Made by a program: the position numbers and the translations under genes. 64,000 bases of DNA from CBDDBH01 sp965225625 (GTDB lineage Bacteria > Pseudomonadota > Gammaproteobacteria > JADZEE01): assembly GCA_965225625.1 (NCBI GenBank), contig CBDDBH010000021.1, positions 1 through 64,000 on the forward strand. The letters run 5' to 3'. The first letter of the stretch is position 1; the number at the start of each line of letters is the position of its first letter. Shown here piece by piece: positions 17,266-25,714 of the stretch. Under the pieces are notes generated by a model, which had not been told where the DNA came from, made no database searches, and worked only from the letters and a program-made list of their open reading frames with translations.

Positions 17266-18997
17266 GCCGTCGCTCTTCCAACAGTTCCATTGCCGCCAAT
17301 TTCCAGGCTCCGTCTACCGGCGCGATTGTCAGCAATGCCTCGTAGCGATTACGCCGATAGTGTACGTGGCCCCAGTGCCCAACCGATCCACCCGCAGTCC
17401 ACACGCAGCGATAGCTTCCAACGCCCTCGGCGCGCTCAACGCTGAGCACCTCCACCTGCTTTACGCGGGCGCGGGCCCCTCCCTGGTTTTCGATTTCCAT
17501 CGCCCGCCGATGTTGCAGGTAAATCTCCGCGAGCAGATCGCCGGCGACCGTAATCGCAAGTTTGTCGTATACATCTTCCTCACGCCGAAAGTCGAATGCG
17601 CGATATGTGTTCTCCAGCAGGCTGGTGAGCACTGCGTGGACTTGCTCATCACCCAGATCTGCCCCCACCACCTGGCCCACCTCGATCCGCATGAACGGAT
17701 AAAGCAAGGCGCTGCACATGAGTAGCATGAGCACGGTTGCGCCGCGGCGCCAGTCGCGCTGCCGGCGCCAGCTCCAAATCGCATATAACGCCAGCAGTGC
17801 GACGATGACGGTGCCGAGTGGGAGTCGTAGCCCGGTTGCCGTTACCCCTACCTGCTGTACCGTCGGCAACTCAAAATTGTTCAAGAAATTCGTCCACCTG
17901 ATAACCGGGTTACCTGGAGTGACGAAAGAGGCGAACGGCCCGGCCGGATCCGTCGTCGTTGCCGGTATCTGCTGATTCTTTTCATCGAACAGGTCCCAGT
18001 TCACAGTCACCGACTGCGGCAAACCTTCAGTGATGTACGCCACGATGACACCGACAATGGCCGTATTCAAAGCCAGGCGTTGGGGCTGCTCGATAACCTG
18101 AATACCCTGCATGCCGACCGTGATGAAGTTGATGCGATCAAGAATCGGTGTAACCTGCCGTCCGTCAATGCGCACAGGGTTGCGCTGCAGCAAGAATTCG
18201 CCAACGCGCCGTTGAAGTTCCTCGAGTTCATCGACTTCGACGAATTCTTCTCCCCTCACCCCCAACGCAATCCAATTACGCAGATCCTTAATGCGTATGA
18301 GTACTTCATGGCGAACTTCGAATGGCTCGATGTACAAGAACGACATGAGCGCAGCTTCGTGATGGCGCCGCAGATTTGGATTTTCGAAGCGACTGTACCA
18401 GGGATCCGTCCAGTCCAGGTGTAGCGATTCGGGTCCGGACAAATAGCGAAAGTCGATGACCGGAACCGATTGATGAAACGCGATAAAGCCGATTGTTGCC
18501 GCGGGATAGCCGCTTGGTTTGAGCGGCGGAATAACTGTTAGCACTTCCAGCGGTGCCGTTAATGGATACACAATCTCGATGTACACGACCATGGGATCCT
18601 TGGGCGGTCGGCTGAACGGAATACGCGAAGGGTCAACCAGATTTCGGAATGCTGAGGCGCGGTCGATGCGTTCGCGCAGTTCGGCGACAACGACTTGCCC
18701 TTGCAGGTTTCCCTGCCCGGACGCCACCACACGCAAGGGCGCGATATCTGCGGATGCCAAGTCGGCAGCGCGCAGTTCTGCCGGCAACAAGTCCGCGAAC
18801 GCGGGACGGTCGGTGTCGAAAATCTCTACAATCAGCCTCACCTGCTCCGCTTCAACATGCAATTCGACAATGCTCGGACTGTTCTCGGCGCCGCTTAGGC
18901 TTAGCCAATCGGCGTGGCAAAGAATAGGGGCGCAGATGGCCAGCGCGAAGATTGTCCATTGGACTATCCGGCGATTGAGCTGAGGTTGGTTACTCAT
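17249..18997 (-). CDS. Unknown membrane-anchored partner of the ABC system
   Basis: 582 residues from the ATG at 18997. The frame extends to 19030, but the internal start leaves space after the MarR gene. A signal peptide (WTIFALAICAPILCHA) is followed by a long extracytoplasmic region, then two membrane segments in the last third (LGTVIVALLALYAIWSW and ATVLMLLMCSALLYPFM) and a C-terminal domain rich in basic and aromatic residues (VWTAGGSVGHWGHVHYRRN). I do not recognise the family. The 17-bp overlap with the ABC ATPase gene argues that it is a dedicated component, for example a substrate-recognition or periplasmic adaptor subunit. Confidence 0.72.
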   Translation of the reverse strand: MSNQPQLNRRIVQWTIFALAICAPILCHADWLSLSGAENSPSIVELHVEAEQVRLIVEIFDTDRPAFADLLPAELRAADLASADIAPLRVVASGQGNLQGQVVVAELRERIDRASAFRNLVDPSRIPFSRPPKDPMVVYIEIVYPLTAPLEVLTVIPPLKPSGYPAATIGFIAFHQSVPVIDFRYLSGPESLHLDWTDPWYSRFENPNLRRHHEAALMSFLYIEPFEVRHEVLIRIKDLRNWIALGVRGEEFVEVDELEELQRRVGEFLLQRNPVRIDGRQVTPILDRINFITVGMQGIQVIEQPQRLALNTAIVGVIVAYITEGLPQSVTVNWDLFDEKNQQIPATTTDPAGPFASFVTPGNPVIRWTNFLNNFELPTVQQVGVTATGLRLPLGTVIVALLALYAIWSWRRQRDWRRGATVLMLLMCSALLYPFMRIEVGQVVGADLGDEQVHAVLTSLLENTYRAFDFRREEDVYDKLAITVAGDLLAEIYLQHRRAMEIENQGGARARVKQVEVLSVERAEGVGSYRCVWTAGGSVGHWGHVHYRRNRYEALLTIAPVDGAWKLAAMELLEERRLDDRT

Positions 18998-19022
18998 CTC
19001 TCCACACCACGCTAGATCGCAC

Positions 19023-19481
19023 TCAATCAAACGCCGTCTGCAAACTGCGGGCCTGGCCCATTAGCTTATTCAATAACCCTCCAAGTGCGGTGCGCTCTTG
19101 TTTGTTAAAGACAGACAAAAGCCGTCGTTCGTAATCTCGTGCCAAGGGAATAACTTCATCGTAAACCCTTCGCCCTTTACGCGAGAGCTGCAGGATGGAC
19201 CGTCGCCGGTCCTCGGCGGCGAACTTTCGTTCCAGGTTGCCGCGCTTCAGCAGGGTAGCCACGGCTCTACTGATGGTGGCTTTGTCGATTTCCGTCTTTA
19301 CACATACCTCATCGGCGGAGATCCCGGGATACTCCGCCAACACGGCCATCACGCGCCATTGCGGGATGTTCATGTCGAATTTTGCGGCGTAAACCTTGGC
19401 AATGGTCCCGCTCACTGTGTTTGACAGTATCGACAGGCGATACGGCAAAAATTCCTCCAGACTAAAGACGTCAGACGGCAT
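19023..19481 (-). CDS. MarR-family transcriptional regulator
   Basis: 152 residues with a central winged helix (about 45-105: WRVMAVLAEYPGISADEVCV, KTEIDKATISRAVATLLKRG) and the wing EDRRRSILQLSRKGRR. It is divergent from hppD; the two starts are 74 bp apart and the gap holds a perfect GAAACTA-type palindrome inside a sigma-70 promoter. It therefore most likely represses hppD, and through the genes behind it perhaps the ABC system too. The ligand may be an aromatic intermediate. Confidence 0.9.
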   Translation of the reverse strand: MPSDVFSLEEFLPYRLSILSNTVSGTIAKVYAAKFDMNIPQWRVMAVLAEYPGISADEVCVKTEIDKATISRAVATLLKRGNLERKFAAEDRRRSILQLSRKGRRVYDEVIPLARDYERRLLSVFNKQERTALGGLLNKLMGQARSLQTAFD

Positions 19482-19492
19482 TAGCTGTTTCC

Positions 19493-19540
19493 TTGATATT
19501 AGTTTCTTATGAAACTATAATTGTTGTTAATGAAACTATC
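19493..19540 (+). promoter_or_regulatory. hppD promoter with embedded MarR operator
   Basis: TTGATA (19493-19498), a 17-nt spacer and TATAAT (19516-19521) form a near-consensus promoter toward hppD. The perfect inverted repeat TAGTTTC-TTAT-GAAACTA (19500-19517) fills the spacer, and a further half-site GAAACTA at 19532-19538 lies 21 bp, two helical turns, downstream. Binding by the adjacent MarR protein would block RNA polymerase directly. Confidence 0.78.
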
Positions 19541-19555
19541 TACTGGCCAAGGCCT

Positions 19556-20623
19556 ATGAATATGCCACATGCAAATCCGATGGGTACGGACGGATTTGAG
19601 TTTATCGAGTACACCGCCCCGGACCCGGAACTGTTGCGCACGTTGTTCGCCCGTATGGGATTTCCAGCAGTTGCGCGGCATCGCAGCAAGGACGTAACGC
19701 TCCATTCGCAGGGCGACATTAATTTTATCATCAACGCCGAACGCCAGAGTTTCGCCCAACAATTTGCCGACGCACACGGCCCGTCCGTTTGCGCTATCGC
19801 GTTTCGTGTTAAAGACGCCGCCAAGGCATTGGAGCGAGCCGTAGCCCTGGGCGCTAAACCACTAGTCAGCCCAACGGGCCCGATGGAACTTAACATCCCT
19901 TGCATTGAAGGTATCGGCGGCAGTCGTTTATACCTGGTCGATCGCTATGGCGAACGCACGATCTACGATGTTGATTTCGTGCCGGTAGAAGCCGTCCATC
20001 CTGCAAGTAACACCGCACTGACCTATGTCGATCATCTGACCCACAACGTGCACCGCGGCAATATGGACAAGTGGACCGGTTTTTACGAACGTTTGTTCAA
20101 TTTTCGCGAAATCCGCTATTTCGACATAGAGGGCAAACTGACTGGGCTGACCAGTCGCGCCATGACCAGTCCGTGCGGCAAGATCCGCATCCCGATTAAC
20201 GAATCGGCGGACGACAAATCGCAAATAGAGGAATACCTGCGTGAGTACCAGGGTGAAGGAATTCAGCATATCGCACTAGGGACGGACGCAATCTCCACAA
20301 CAGTAGACGCGCTGCGCGCCAACGGCGTCAACTTCCAAAACACGCCGGACACCTATTATGAAAATGTTGACCAGCGCCTGCCCGGCCATGGCGAGGATCT
20401 TGACGCCTTGCGCGAGCGCCGGATCTTGATTGACGGTGCACCCAGCGAAGGTCAGGGCCTGTTGTTACAGATATTCACCGAGACAGTAATCGGTCCAATC
20501 TTCTTCGAGATTATCCAGCGTAAAGGCAACGAAGGTTTCGGCGAAGGCAATTTTCGAGCACTATTCGAATCCATTGAAGCTGACCAAATCCGGCACGGTG
20601 TGTTAACAGCCGCGCCTGCCTAG
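19556..20623 (+). CDS. hppD: 4-hydroxyphenylpyruvate dioxygenase
   Basis: 355 residues from the ATG at 19556. The frame opens at a TTG at 19493, but that lies in the promoter. It converts 4-hydroxyphenylpyruvate to homogentisate, the substrate of HmgA. Family motifs: MGTDGFEFIEYTAPD, the first iron His in YVDHLTHNV, the second in GEGIQHIALGTD, and the Glu in GPIFFEIIQRKGNEGFGEGN. It is followed by an aromatic aminotransferase, which would supply its substrate, so these two genes form the upper part of tyrosine breakdown. Confidence 0.96.
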   Translation: MNMPHANPMGTDGFEFIEYTAPDPELLRTLFARMGFPAVARHRSKDVTLHSQGDINFIINAERQSFAQQFADAHGPSVCAIAFRVKDAAKALERAVALGAKPLVSPTGPMELNIPCIEGIGGSRLYLVDRYGERTIYDVDFVPVEAVHPASNTALTYVDHLTHNVHRGNMDKWTGFYERLFNFREIRYFDIEGKLTGLTSRAMTSPCGKIRIPINESADDKSQIEEYLREYQGEGIQHIALGTDAISTTVDALRANGVNFQNTPDTYYENVDQRLPGHGEDLDALRERRILIDGAPSEGQGLLLQIFTETVIGPIFFEIIQRKGNEGFGEGNFRALFESIEADQIRHGVLTAAPA

Positions 20624-20724
20624 CCCGCATATTGCCGCGGCGCGTGATTTCTCGCGGCGACGCCTCGATAATACCGGTCCCCGGCCGCTGAGCGCGCCGC
20701 TCGTATGAACCGCTGGAGAGATTT

Positions 20725-21915
20725 ATGTTTGAGGCACTCGAAAAACTGCCGCCCGATCCCATACTGGGGGTCCTCGCCGCCTATCGCGCCGACACCAATC
20801 CGCTTAGGGTCGATCTCGGCGTCGGCGTCTACCGTGACGAAGACGGCAACACGCCGATACTGGATTGCGTTAAAGACGCCGAAGCGCAGGTCATGGCAGC
20901 ACAGACAACCAAGAGCTATATGCCGCAGGCGGGCGTGCCGACCTATAACGAAGGCATGCGTTCATTGCTGTTTGGCGCCGCACATGGTGCTATCCAGGAC
21001 AACCGCGTGCGCACCGTACAAGCGCCCGGGGGTTGTGGCGGTTTGCGCATCGCCGCCGAACTCATTAACAAAAGTAGACCCGATGCGACGCTGTGGGTCA
21101 GCGAACCAACCTGGAATAACCACGTGCCATTGCTCGGCAACGCCGGCATCACTTTGCGCGAGTACGCTTATTACGATTACGACAACAACAATATCCGCTT
21201 CGACGCCATGATGGAGGCACTCGCCGCCGCGGGGCCCAGCGATCTGGTTCTGCTACACGGCTGTTGTCATAATCCATGCGGCGCCGATCTGTCTCGCGAA
21301 CAATGGGACGCGGTCGCCGAGGCCGCACAGCGACAGCAGTTCACGCCGTTTATAGACATTGCTTACCAGGGTCTGGGCGATGGTATTGACGAAGATGTCT
21401 ATGGCCTGCGCTTGCTGGCGGAGAAAGTACCTGAGGTCATCGTCGCCAGCTCCTGTTCGAAAAATTTTGGCCTCTACCGTGAACGCATTGGCGCGACATC
21501 GATTGTCGCGGCGACGCCGGACCATGCCGATGCGGCACAAAGTCAACTGCTCAGTATCGCCCGTGGTATGTATTCGATGCCGCCGTCGCACGGCGCCGAA
21601 ATTGTCGGACTCATCCTCAACGACCCGCAATTGCGCGCGCGCTGGGAGCAAGAGATCAACCACATGCGAGAGCGTCTCAACACCCTGCGGCGTTCGTTTG
21701 CAGAGAAAATGCAGGCCAAGGGCGCGTCCCGCGACTTTGGGTTTATCGCACAGCAGCGTGGATTGTTCTCGTTTCTCGGCATCAGCAAGGAGCAGATAAA
21801 CGCATTGCGCGAGCAGTTCAGTATCTACATGGTGGATTCAAGCCGCGTGAATATCGCCGGCGTCAGCCAGCGTAATATCGATTATGTGACTGATGCATTG
21901 ATATCAGTACTGTAG
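20725..21915 (+). CDS. tyrB: Aromatic/aspartate aminotransferase (class I, TyrB/AspC type)
   Basis: 396 residues. PLP-lysine motif SSCSKNFGLYRERIGA, substrate-arginine region near the end (VNIAGVSQRNIDYV), and LHGCCHNPCGADLS, PFIDIAYQGLGDG typical of the aspartate/aromatic aminotransferase group. The usual LHACAHNPTG reads LHGCCHNPCG here. Its position 101 bp after hppD points to tyrosine transamination to 4-hydroxyphenylpyruvate, but the sequence alone does not exclude aspartate as substrate. A GGAGAG ribosome-binding site precedes the ATG. Confidence 0.9.
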   Translation: MFEALEKLPPDPILGVLAAYRADTNPLRVDLGVGVYRDEDGNTPILDCVKDAEAQVMAAQTTKSYMPQAGVPTYNEGMRSLLFGAAHGAIQDNRVRTVQAPGGCGGLRIAAELINKSRPDATLWVSEPTWNNHVPLLGNAGITLREYAYYDYDNNNIRFDAMMEALAAAGPSDLVLLHGCCHNPCGADLSREQWDAVAEAAQRQQFTPFIDIAYQGLGDGIDEDVYGLRLLAEKVPEVIVASSCSKNFGLYRERIGATSIVAATPDHADAAQSQLLSIARGMYSMPPSHGAEIVGLILNDPQLRARWEQEINHMRERLNTLRRSFAEKMQAKGASRDFGFIAQQRGLFSFLGISKEQINALREQFSIYMVDSSRVNIAGVSQRNIDYVTDALISVL

Positions 21916-22018
21916 CCGCGCGCACAAATCACGAATAAACCATCATCAACACCCACTGAACCGTCGAATTGTACCGGCGCTCGTGGGATTCGATGATGCC
22001 AGCTTAACGGAGTAGACG

Positions 22019-23167
22019 ATGAAGCTAAGTACCGACCGGATCTTGACGACACATGTCGGCAGTTTGCCTCGCGCTGACGCGCTGCACGACGTCTTGTACG
22101 CTATCGATGGCGGCGAAGCTTACGAGGAATCGCAGTATGAACAGCTCGTCTCCGCAGCGGTTCAGGAATCCTGCCGCCGCCAGCGCGAAAACGGCGTTGA
22201 CATCGTTAGCGACGGGGAGCAAAGCAAAATCGGCTACTCCAGCTACATCCGTCATCGACTGTCCGGCTTTACGGTAAAGGAGTTACCGCCCATCATTCCG
22301 CCGGACACCGCCGAGTATCCGGAATATGCCGCTGCGGTCCACGCCGCCGGCAATGCGCCCCGTTTCGCGCAGGCGGTGTGCTCCGGACCGATTGCCTCGC
22401 TAGGCACGGCGCCCGTGGAGCAGGATATCGGCCATTTCACCGACGCCATCAAGGACACGGATGCTGTCGAGGGCTTCATGCCGGCCGCATCACCGGGCGT
22501 CATATCCGTATTTCAGCCGAACGAATACTACGCCACGGACGAGGAATATTTGTTCGCGCTGGCCGATGGCATGAAGCCGGAATACGATCGTATCGTTGCC
22601 GCGGGATTTGTCGTGCAACTGGACTGCCCTGATCTGGCGCTGGGCAAGCACGTCTTTCTCACGCACATGAGCGACGAGCAGTTTCGCAAACGCTCCGAGC
22701 TACACGTTGAAGCGCTCAACCATGCGTTGCGCGATATCCCCGCTGACCGCGCGCGCATGCATTTGTGCTGGGGCAATTACAGCGGACCGCATACCCACGA
22801 CATACCGGTGAGCGACATCATTCCCACCGTGGTCAAAGCCAAGCCGCAGGGGATCTCGTTCGAGGGCGCCAATCCACGCCATGAACACGAGTGGCAATCG
22901 TGGGCGGACGCAGCGCTTCCCGATGACAAGGTACTGATCCCCGGAGTGATTGATTCGGTCAGCAACTTCGTAGAGCATCCCGAACTGGTGGCCACGCGCA
23001 TTACACGGTACGCGAACATCGTTGGCAAAGAGCGTGTTCTCGCCAGTTCCGATTGCGGTTTCGGCACTTTTGCCGGCCTGGCGTTTACCCACCCTACTCT
23101 GGTCTGGCCCAAGCTGAAGGGATTGGCCGACGGCGCGACGCTCGCCAGCAAACGTCTCTGGAAATAA
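22019..23167 (+). CDS. Cobalamin-independent methionine synthase (MetE C-terminal)-like methyltransferase
   Basis: 382 residues. It corresponds to the catalytic C-terminal barrel of MetE only: TTHVGSLPRAD, GVDIVSDGEQSK, VVQLDCPDLAL, the zinc-ligand segment RMHLCWGNYSG (His, Cys) and SSDCGFGTFAG (Cys). Stand-alone proteins of this type include archaeal-type core methionine synthases and coenzyme M or epoxide transferases. It may methylate homocysteine from a corrinoid or folate donor, or act on another thiol. A 3' relic of a second copy lies at 24521-24616. Confidence 0.85.
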   Translation: MKLSTDRILTTHVGSLPRADALHDVLYAIDGGEAYEESQYEQLVSAAVQESCRRQRENGVDIVSDGEQSKIGYSSYIRHRLSGFTVKELPPIIPPDTAEYPEYAAAVHAAGNAPRFAQAVCSGPIASLGTAPVEQDIGHFTDAIKDTDAVEGFMPAASPGVISVFQPNEYYATDEEYLFALADGMKPEYDRIVAAGFVVQLDCPDLALGKHVFLTHMSDEQFRKRSELHVEALNHALRDIPADRARMHLCWGNYSGPHTHDIPVSDIIPTVVKAKPQGISFEGANPRHEHEWQSWADAALPDDKVLIPGVIDSVSNFVEHPELVATRITRYANIVGKERVLASSDCGFGTFAGLAFTHPTLVWPKLKGLADGATLASKRLWK

Positions 23168-23168
23168 C

Positions 23169-23187
23169 CCTGCCCGCCGCCGGCAGG
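23169..23187. terminator. Hairpin between convergent genes
   Basis: CCTGCC-CGCCGCC-GGCAGG directly follows the MetE-like stop and lies before the converging ureohydrolase gene. It lacks a T-tract. Confidence 0.35.
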
Positions 23188-23196
23188 CGGCAAGAG

Positions 23197-24423
23197 CTAC
23201 GGATCGCTGCGGGCGTCGTCGGACGTTAAGGGATCCAGATATTTCCCATCGGTGATGCCTTTCTTTCTCATTGCAATGCCAGTCAAACACTCCTGAACTA
23301 CGCGGTTGGCATTTAATATTGTTGTATAACCGGGATCGACGAGCGGATTAAGTTCGACAAGATCAAAACCGACAATACGATTCTCAGTACAGAGATTGCG
23401 GATGAGAGGAAATACTTCTCTCGGCGTCAACCCACCGTTTTCTGGTGTGCCGGTACCCGGTGCATATGCAGGATCCAATACATCAATATCGAACGAAATA
23501 TACAGGTGCTTTGGCCCGTCCAGGGCTTCCGCGATCACACGCTCCATAACAACATCCCATCCATCACGTTCAATCTCTGCCATGGTGTGATATCGAAATT
23601 CGTGTTCACGCATCCAGCGAAACCCCTCTTCGCCCGGCCAATACCCACGCAGTCCTACTTGAATATAATTCTTTCCTAATACGTGCCCTTCCTCAATGAG
23701 TCGTCGCACAGGCTGGCCGTGGGAAATCAAATGACCACCGAGCTCTGCAGGAGAACCCGCATCGTAATGGGCATCAAAATGAATTACCCCGACATTTGAT
23801 TTGCCGTATACATCCGCCACACCTGCAACATTGGGATATTCAAGTGAGTGATCACCACCAATGACAAAAGGAATGACCCCAGTTTGCGCTATCTCCCTGA
23901 CCAATCTTCTAACAGGCGGCATGCTGTTTTCGATACTCAGGATATCAATTGGCGCATTTCCGTAATCCACAACGACCAGCTCTTGTTTCCAGGCAACACC
24001 CACATGCATATGTGGCAAACCGCCACCGGGCATAAATGCCATGCTTGCACGTATTGCCGTCGGCCCCTTGCCAGCCCCACGCATATTGGCCCCCATATCC
24101 ACGGGAGCTCCAATAATGGCGACGTCTACCTTACCCGCCTTTAAATCTTCAGGATTCAGTGCGATAGGTAATTGGAAAAAAGTTAATACACCCGGGCTGA
24201 AATAACTCTCGAAACGGCCTGGATAAAATGGACCAGGTTCCCGTTTTGGTTCTTTCGAAGTATCCCTGAGCTGACTAGTCCACGGATCAACAAGGGTAGC
24301 CTCAGGCAAGCGATCACCTCCATCATCGTAATCATGGTGCGTTGAATCCTGTCCCTGCGCTGTGCATGTAAGCAGCATCAATGCGAGAAAAAGCGGAGTA
24401 ATCCAGTTGCTTGAAATTTTCAT
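23197..24423 (-). CDS. Exported agmatinase/arginase-family ureohydrolase
   Basis: 408 residues from the ATG at 24423, which follows GGAG by 7 nt. Manganese ligands are complete: GGDHS, HFDAHYDAG, SFDIDVLDPAYAPGTGTPE. The family cleaves guanidino compounds such as agmatine, arginine or guanidinobutyrate to urea. Unusually the protein starts with a signal peptide (NWITPLFLALMLLTCTAQG, with a lipobox-like LLTC) and about 60 extra residues, so it should act in the periplasm or on the envelope. Its codon use looks more AT-rich than its neighbours, and it sits between an intact MetE-like gene and a relic of a second copy, consistent with insertion by transfer. Confidence 0.88.
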   Translation of the reverse strand: MKISSNWITPLFLALMLLTCTAQGQDSTHHDYDDGGDRLPEATLVDPWTSQLRDTSKEPKREPGPFYPGRFESYFSPGVLTFFQLPIALNPEDLKAGKVDVAIIGAPVDMGANMRGAGKGPTAIRASMAFMPGGGLPHMHVGVAWKQELVVVDYGNAPIDILSIENSMPPVRRLVREIAQTGVIPFVIGGDHSLEYPNVAGVADVYGKSNVGVIHFDAHYDAGSPAELGGHLISHGQPVRRLIEEGHVLGKNYIQVGLRGYWPGEEGFRWMREHEFRYHTMAEIERDGWDVVMERVIAEALDGPKHLYISFDIDVLDPAYAPGTGTPENGGLTPREVFPLIRNLCTENRIVGFDLVELNPLVDPGYTTILNANRVVQECLTGIAMRKKGITDGKYLDPLTSDDARSDP

Positions 24424-24520
24424 TAGCACGCTCCAGAAACGCCAACACTCACGTCCGACAATCCGCAGGTTAATCGCAAAACGAACCGGCGAACGGATAT
24501 CAGCGAGAGTATAGGCCCAT

Positions 24521-24616
24521 CACCGGCTTGGCGTTTACCCATGCTGCTCGGATCTGGCCCAAATAGACGCGATTGGCTGACGGGTAGTACTTGCCAGCGA
24601 TCGTCTTTGGAAATAA
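24521..24616 (+). pseudogene. 3'-end relic of a second MetE-like methyltransferase gene
   Basis: About 100 bp align with the last part of the gene at 22019-23167: GGCTTGGCGTTTACCCA here versus GGCCTGGCGTTTACCCA there, down to CTTTGGAAATAA versus CTCTGGAAATAA, including the stop. The relic has in-frame stops and a 1-nt deletion. The homology seems to continue a few bases past the stop. Confidence 0.75.
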
Positions 24617-24659
24617 TCTTGCGCGGCGCCGACCGTGGCATCGAAAGGAAAATACTATT

Positions 24660-25685
24660 GTGAGTGTGCAATTCGGAATTTTTGACCACATGGACCAGCG
24701 CGAGGAAGCTCTCACGCAAACATTTGAGCAGCGCTTTGAGTTTGTGCGCGCTGCGGAATCCGCCGGCTTCAGGGGCTACCATCTGGCCGAGCACCACGGG
24801 ACGCCACTCGGTATGGCGCCGTCGCCCGGCGTTTACCTGGCGGCTTTGGCGCGCGAAACCTCAAAGATCCGGCTGGGGCCGCTGGTTTATCTACTGCCGC
24901 TGTATGACCCGCTGCGCCTGATCGAAGAGATCTGCATGCTTGATCATTTAAGCGACGGGCGACTTGAGGTCGGCGTTGGCCGCGGCATATCACCGATAGA
25001 GCTCGGGTTTTTCAAAGTCGATGCCGAACAATCCGGATCGATGTACGTAGAAGCGCTGGAAGTAATTATCAAGGGCCTTACGCAGGACCGATTAACGCAT
25101 CACGGTACGCACTACCACTACGATGACGTTCCCATAACCAGCGCACCCAAGCAGCAACCGCTGCCGTTTTGGAGCGCTTCCACCTCGCCCGACGGCCAGG
25201 CCTTGGCTGCCCGCCACGGTATGCATTGCGCCTCGCTGGGGCCTGTTGCTTTTGCCAAAGAGTGCACCGAGCGTTACCAGTCACTATGGCAAACGCATGC
25301 CGATGATCCCCTGCGCGTAAACGGCGTAACCGGTGAACCGCTCATCGGCGTTTATCGACAGGTAATCGTCGCCGAAACCGACGCGGCCGCCGAGGCGCTT
25401 GCACGTCCAACCTATAAAGAGTGGTTCGACAAGCTAATCAAGTTGTGGAAGGAATATAATGTCCCAGCACCGCATCTGGGACCGCTGGAGGATTACGACG
25501 TCGCCCGCGACGCTGGCGTTTTGATCGTTGGATCAGCGCAACGGGTCACCGACGAACTCGGCAGCCAGATTGACGAGACCGGCGTGAACTACGTAATCGC
25601 GCAACTCGCATTCGGCCACCTCGATCACGTGGCGGAAATGCGGTCGCTGGATTTGTTTGCGACGAAAGTGATGCCGGCGCTGTAA
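24660..25685 (+). CDS. LLM-class flavin-dependent oxidoreductase
   Basis: 341 residues, starting at a GTG (24660) that follows a GAAAGGA ribosome-binding site; the longer frame to 24591 runs through the MetE relic. LLM motifs: VQFGIFDHMDQR, GYHLAEHHGTPLGMAPSP, LARETSKIRLGPLVYLLPLY, HLSDGRLEVGVGRGISPIEL and the late GSAQRVTDELGSQIDETGVN. It is a flavin-dependent monooxygenase of the bacterial-luciferase fold with unknown substrate. An acyl-CoA synthetase gene starts 29 bp downstream and is probably co-transcribed, hinting at oxidation and CoA activation of the same carboxylic acid. Confidence 0.88.
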   Translation: MSVQFGIFDHMDQREEALTQTFEQRFEFVRAAESAGFRGYHLAEHHGTPLGMAPSPGVYLAALARETSKIRLGPLVYLLPLYDPLRLIEEICMLDHLSDGRLEVGVGRGISPIELGFFKVDAEQSGSMYVEALEVIIKGLTQDRLTHHGTHYHYDDVPITSAPKQQPLPFWSASTSPDGQALAARHGMHCASLGPVAFAKECTERYQSLWQTHADDPLRVNGVTGEPLIGVYRQVIVAETDAAAEALARPTYKEWFDKLIKLWKEYNVPAPHLGPLEDYDVARDAGVLIVGSAQRVTDELGSQIDETGVNYVIAQLAFGHLDHVAEMRSLDLFATKVMPAL

Positions 25686-25714
25686 AAGAAACGCCCCGGT
25701 TAGTTGCCGAAACC

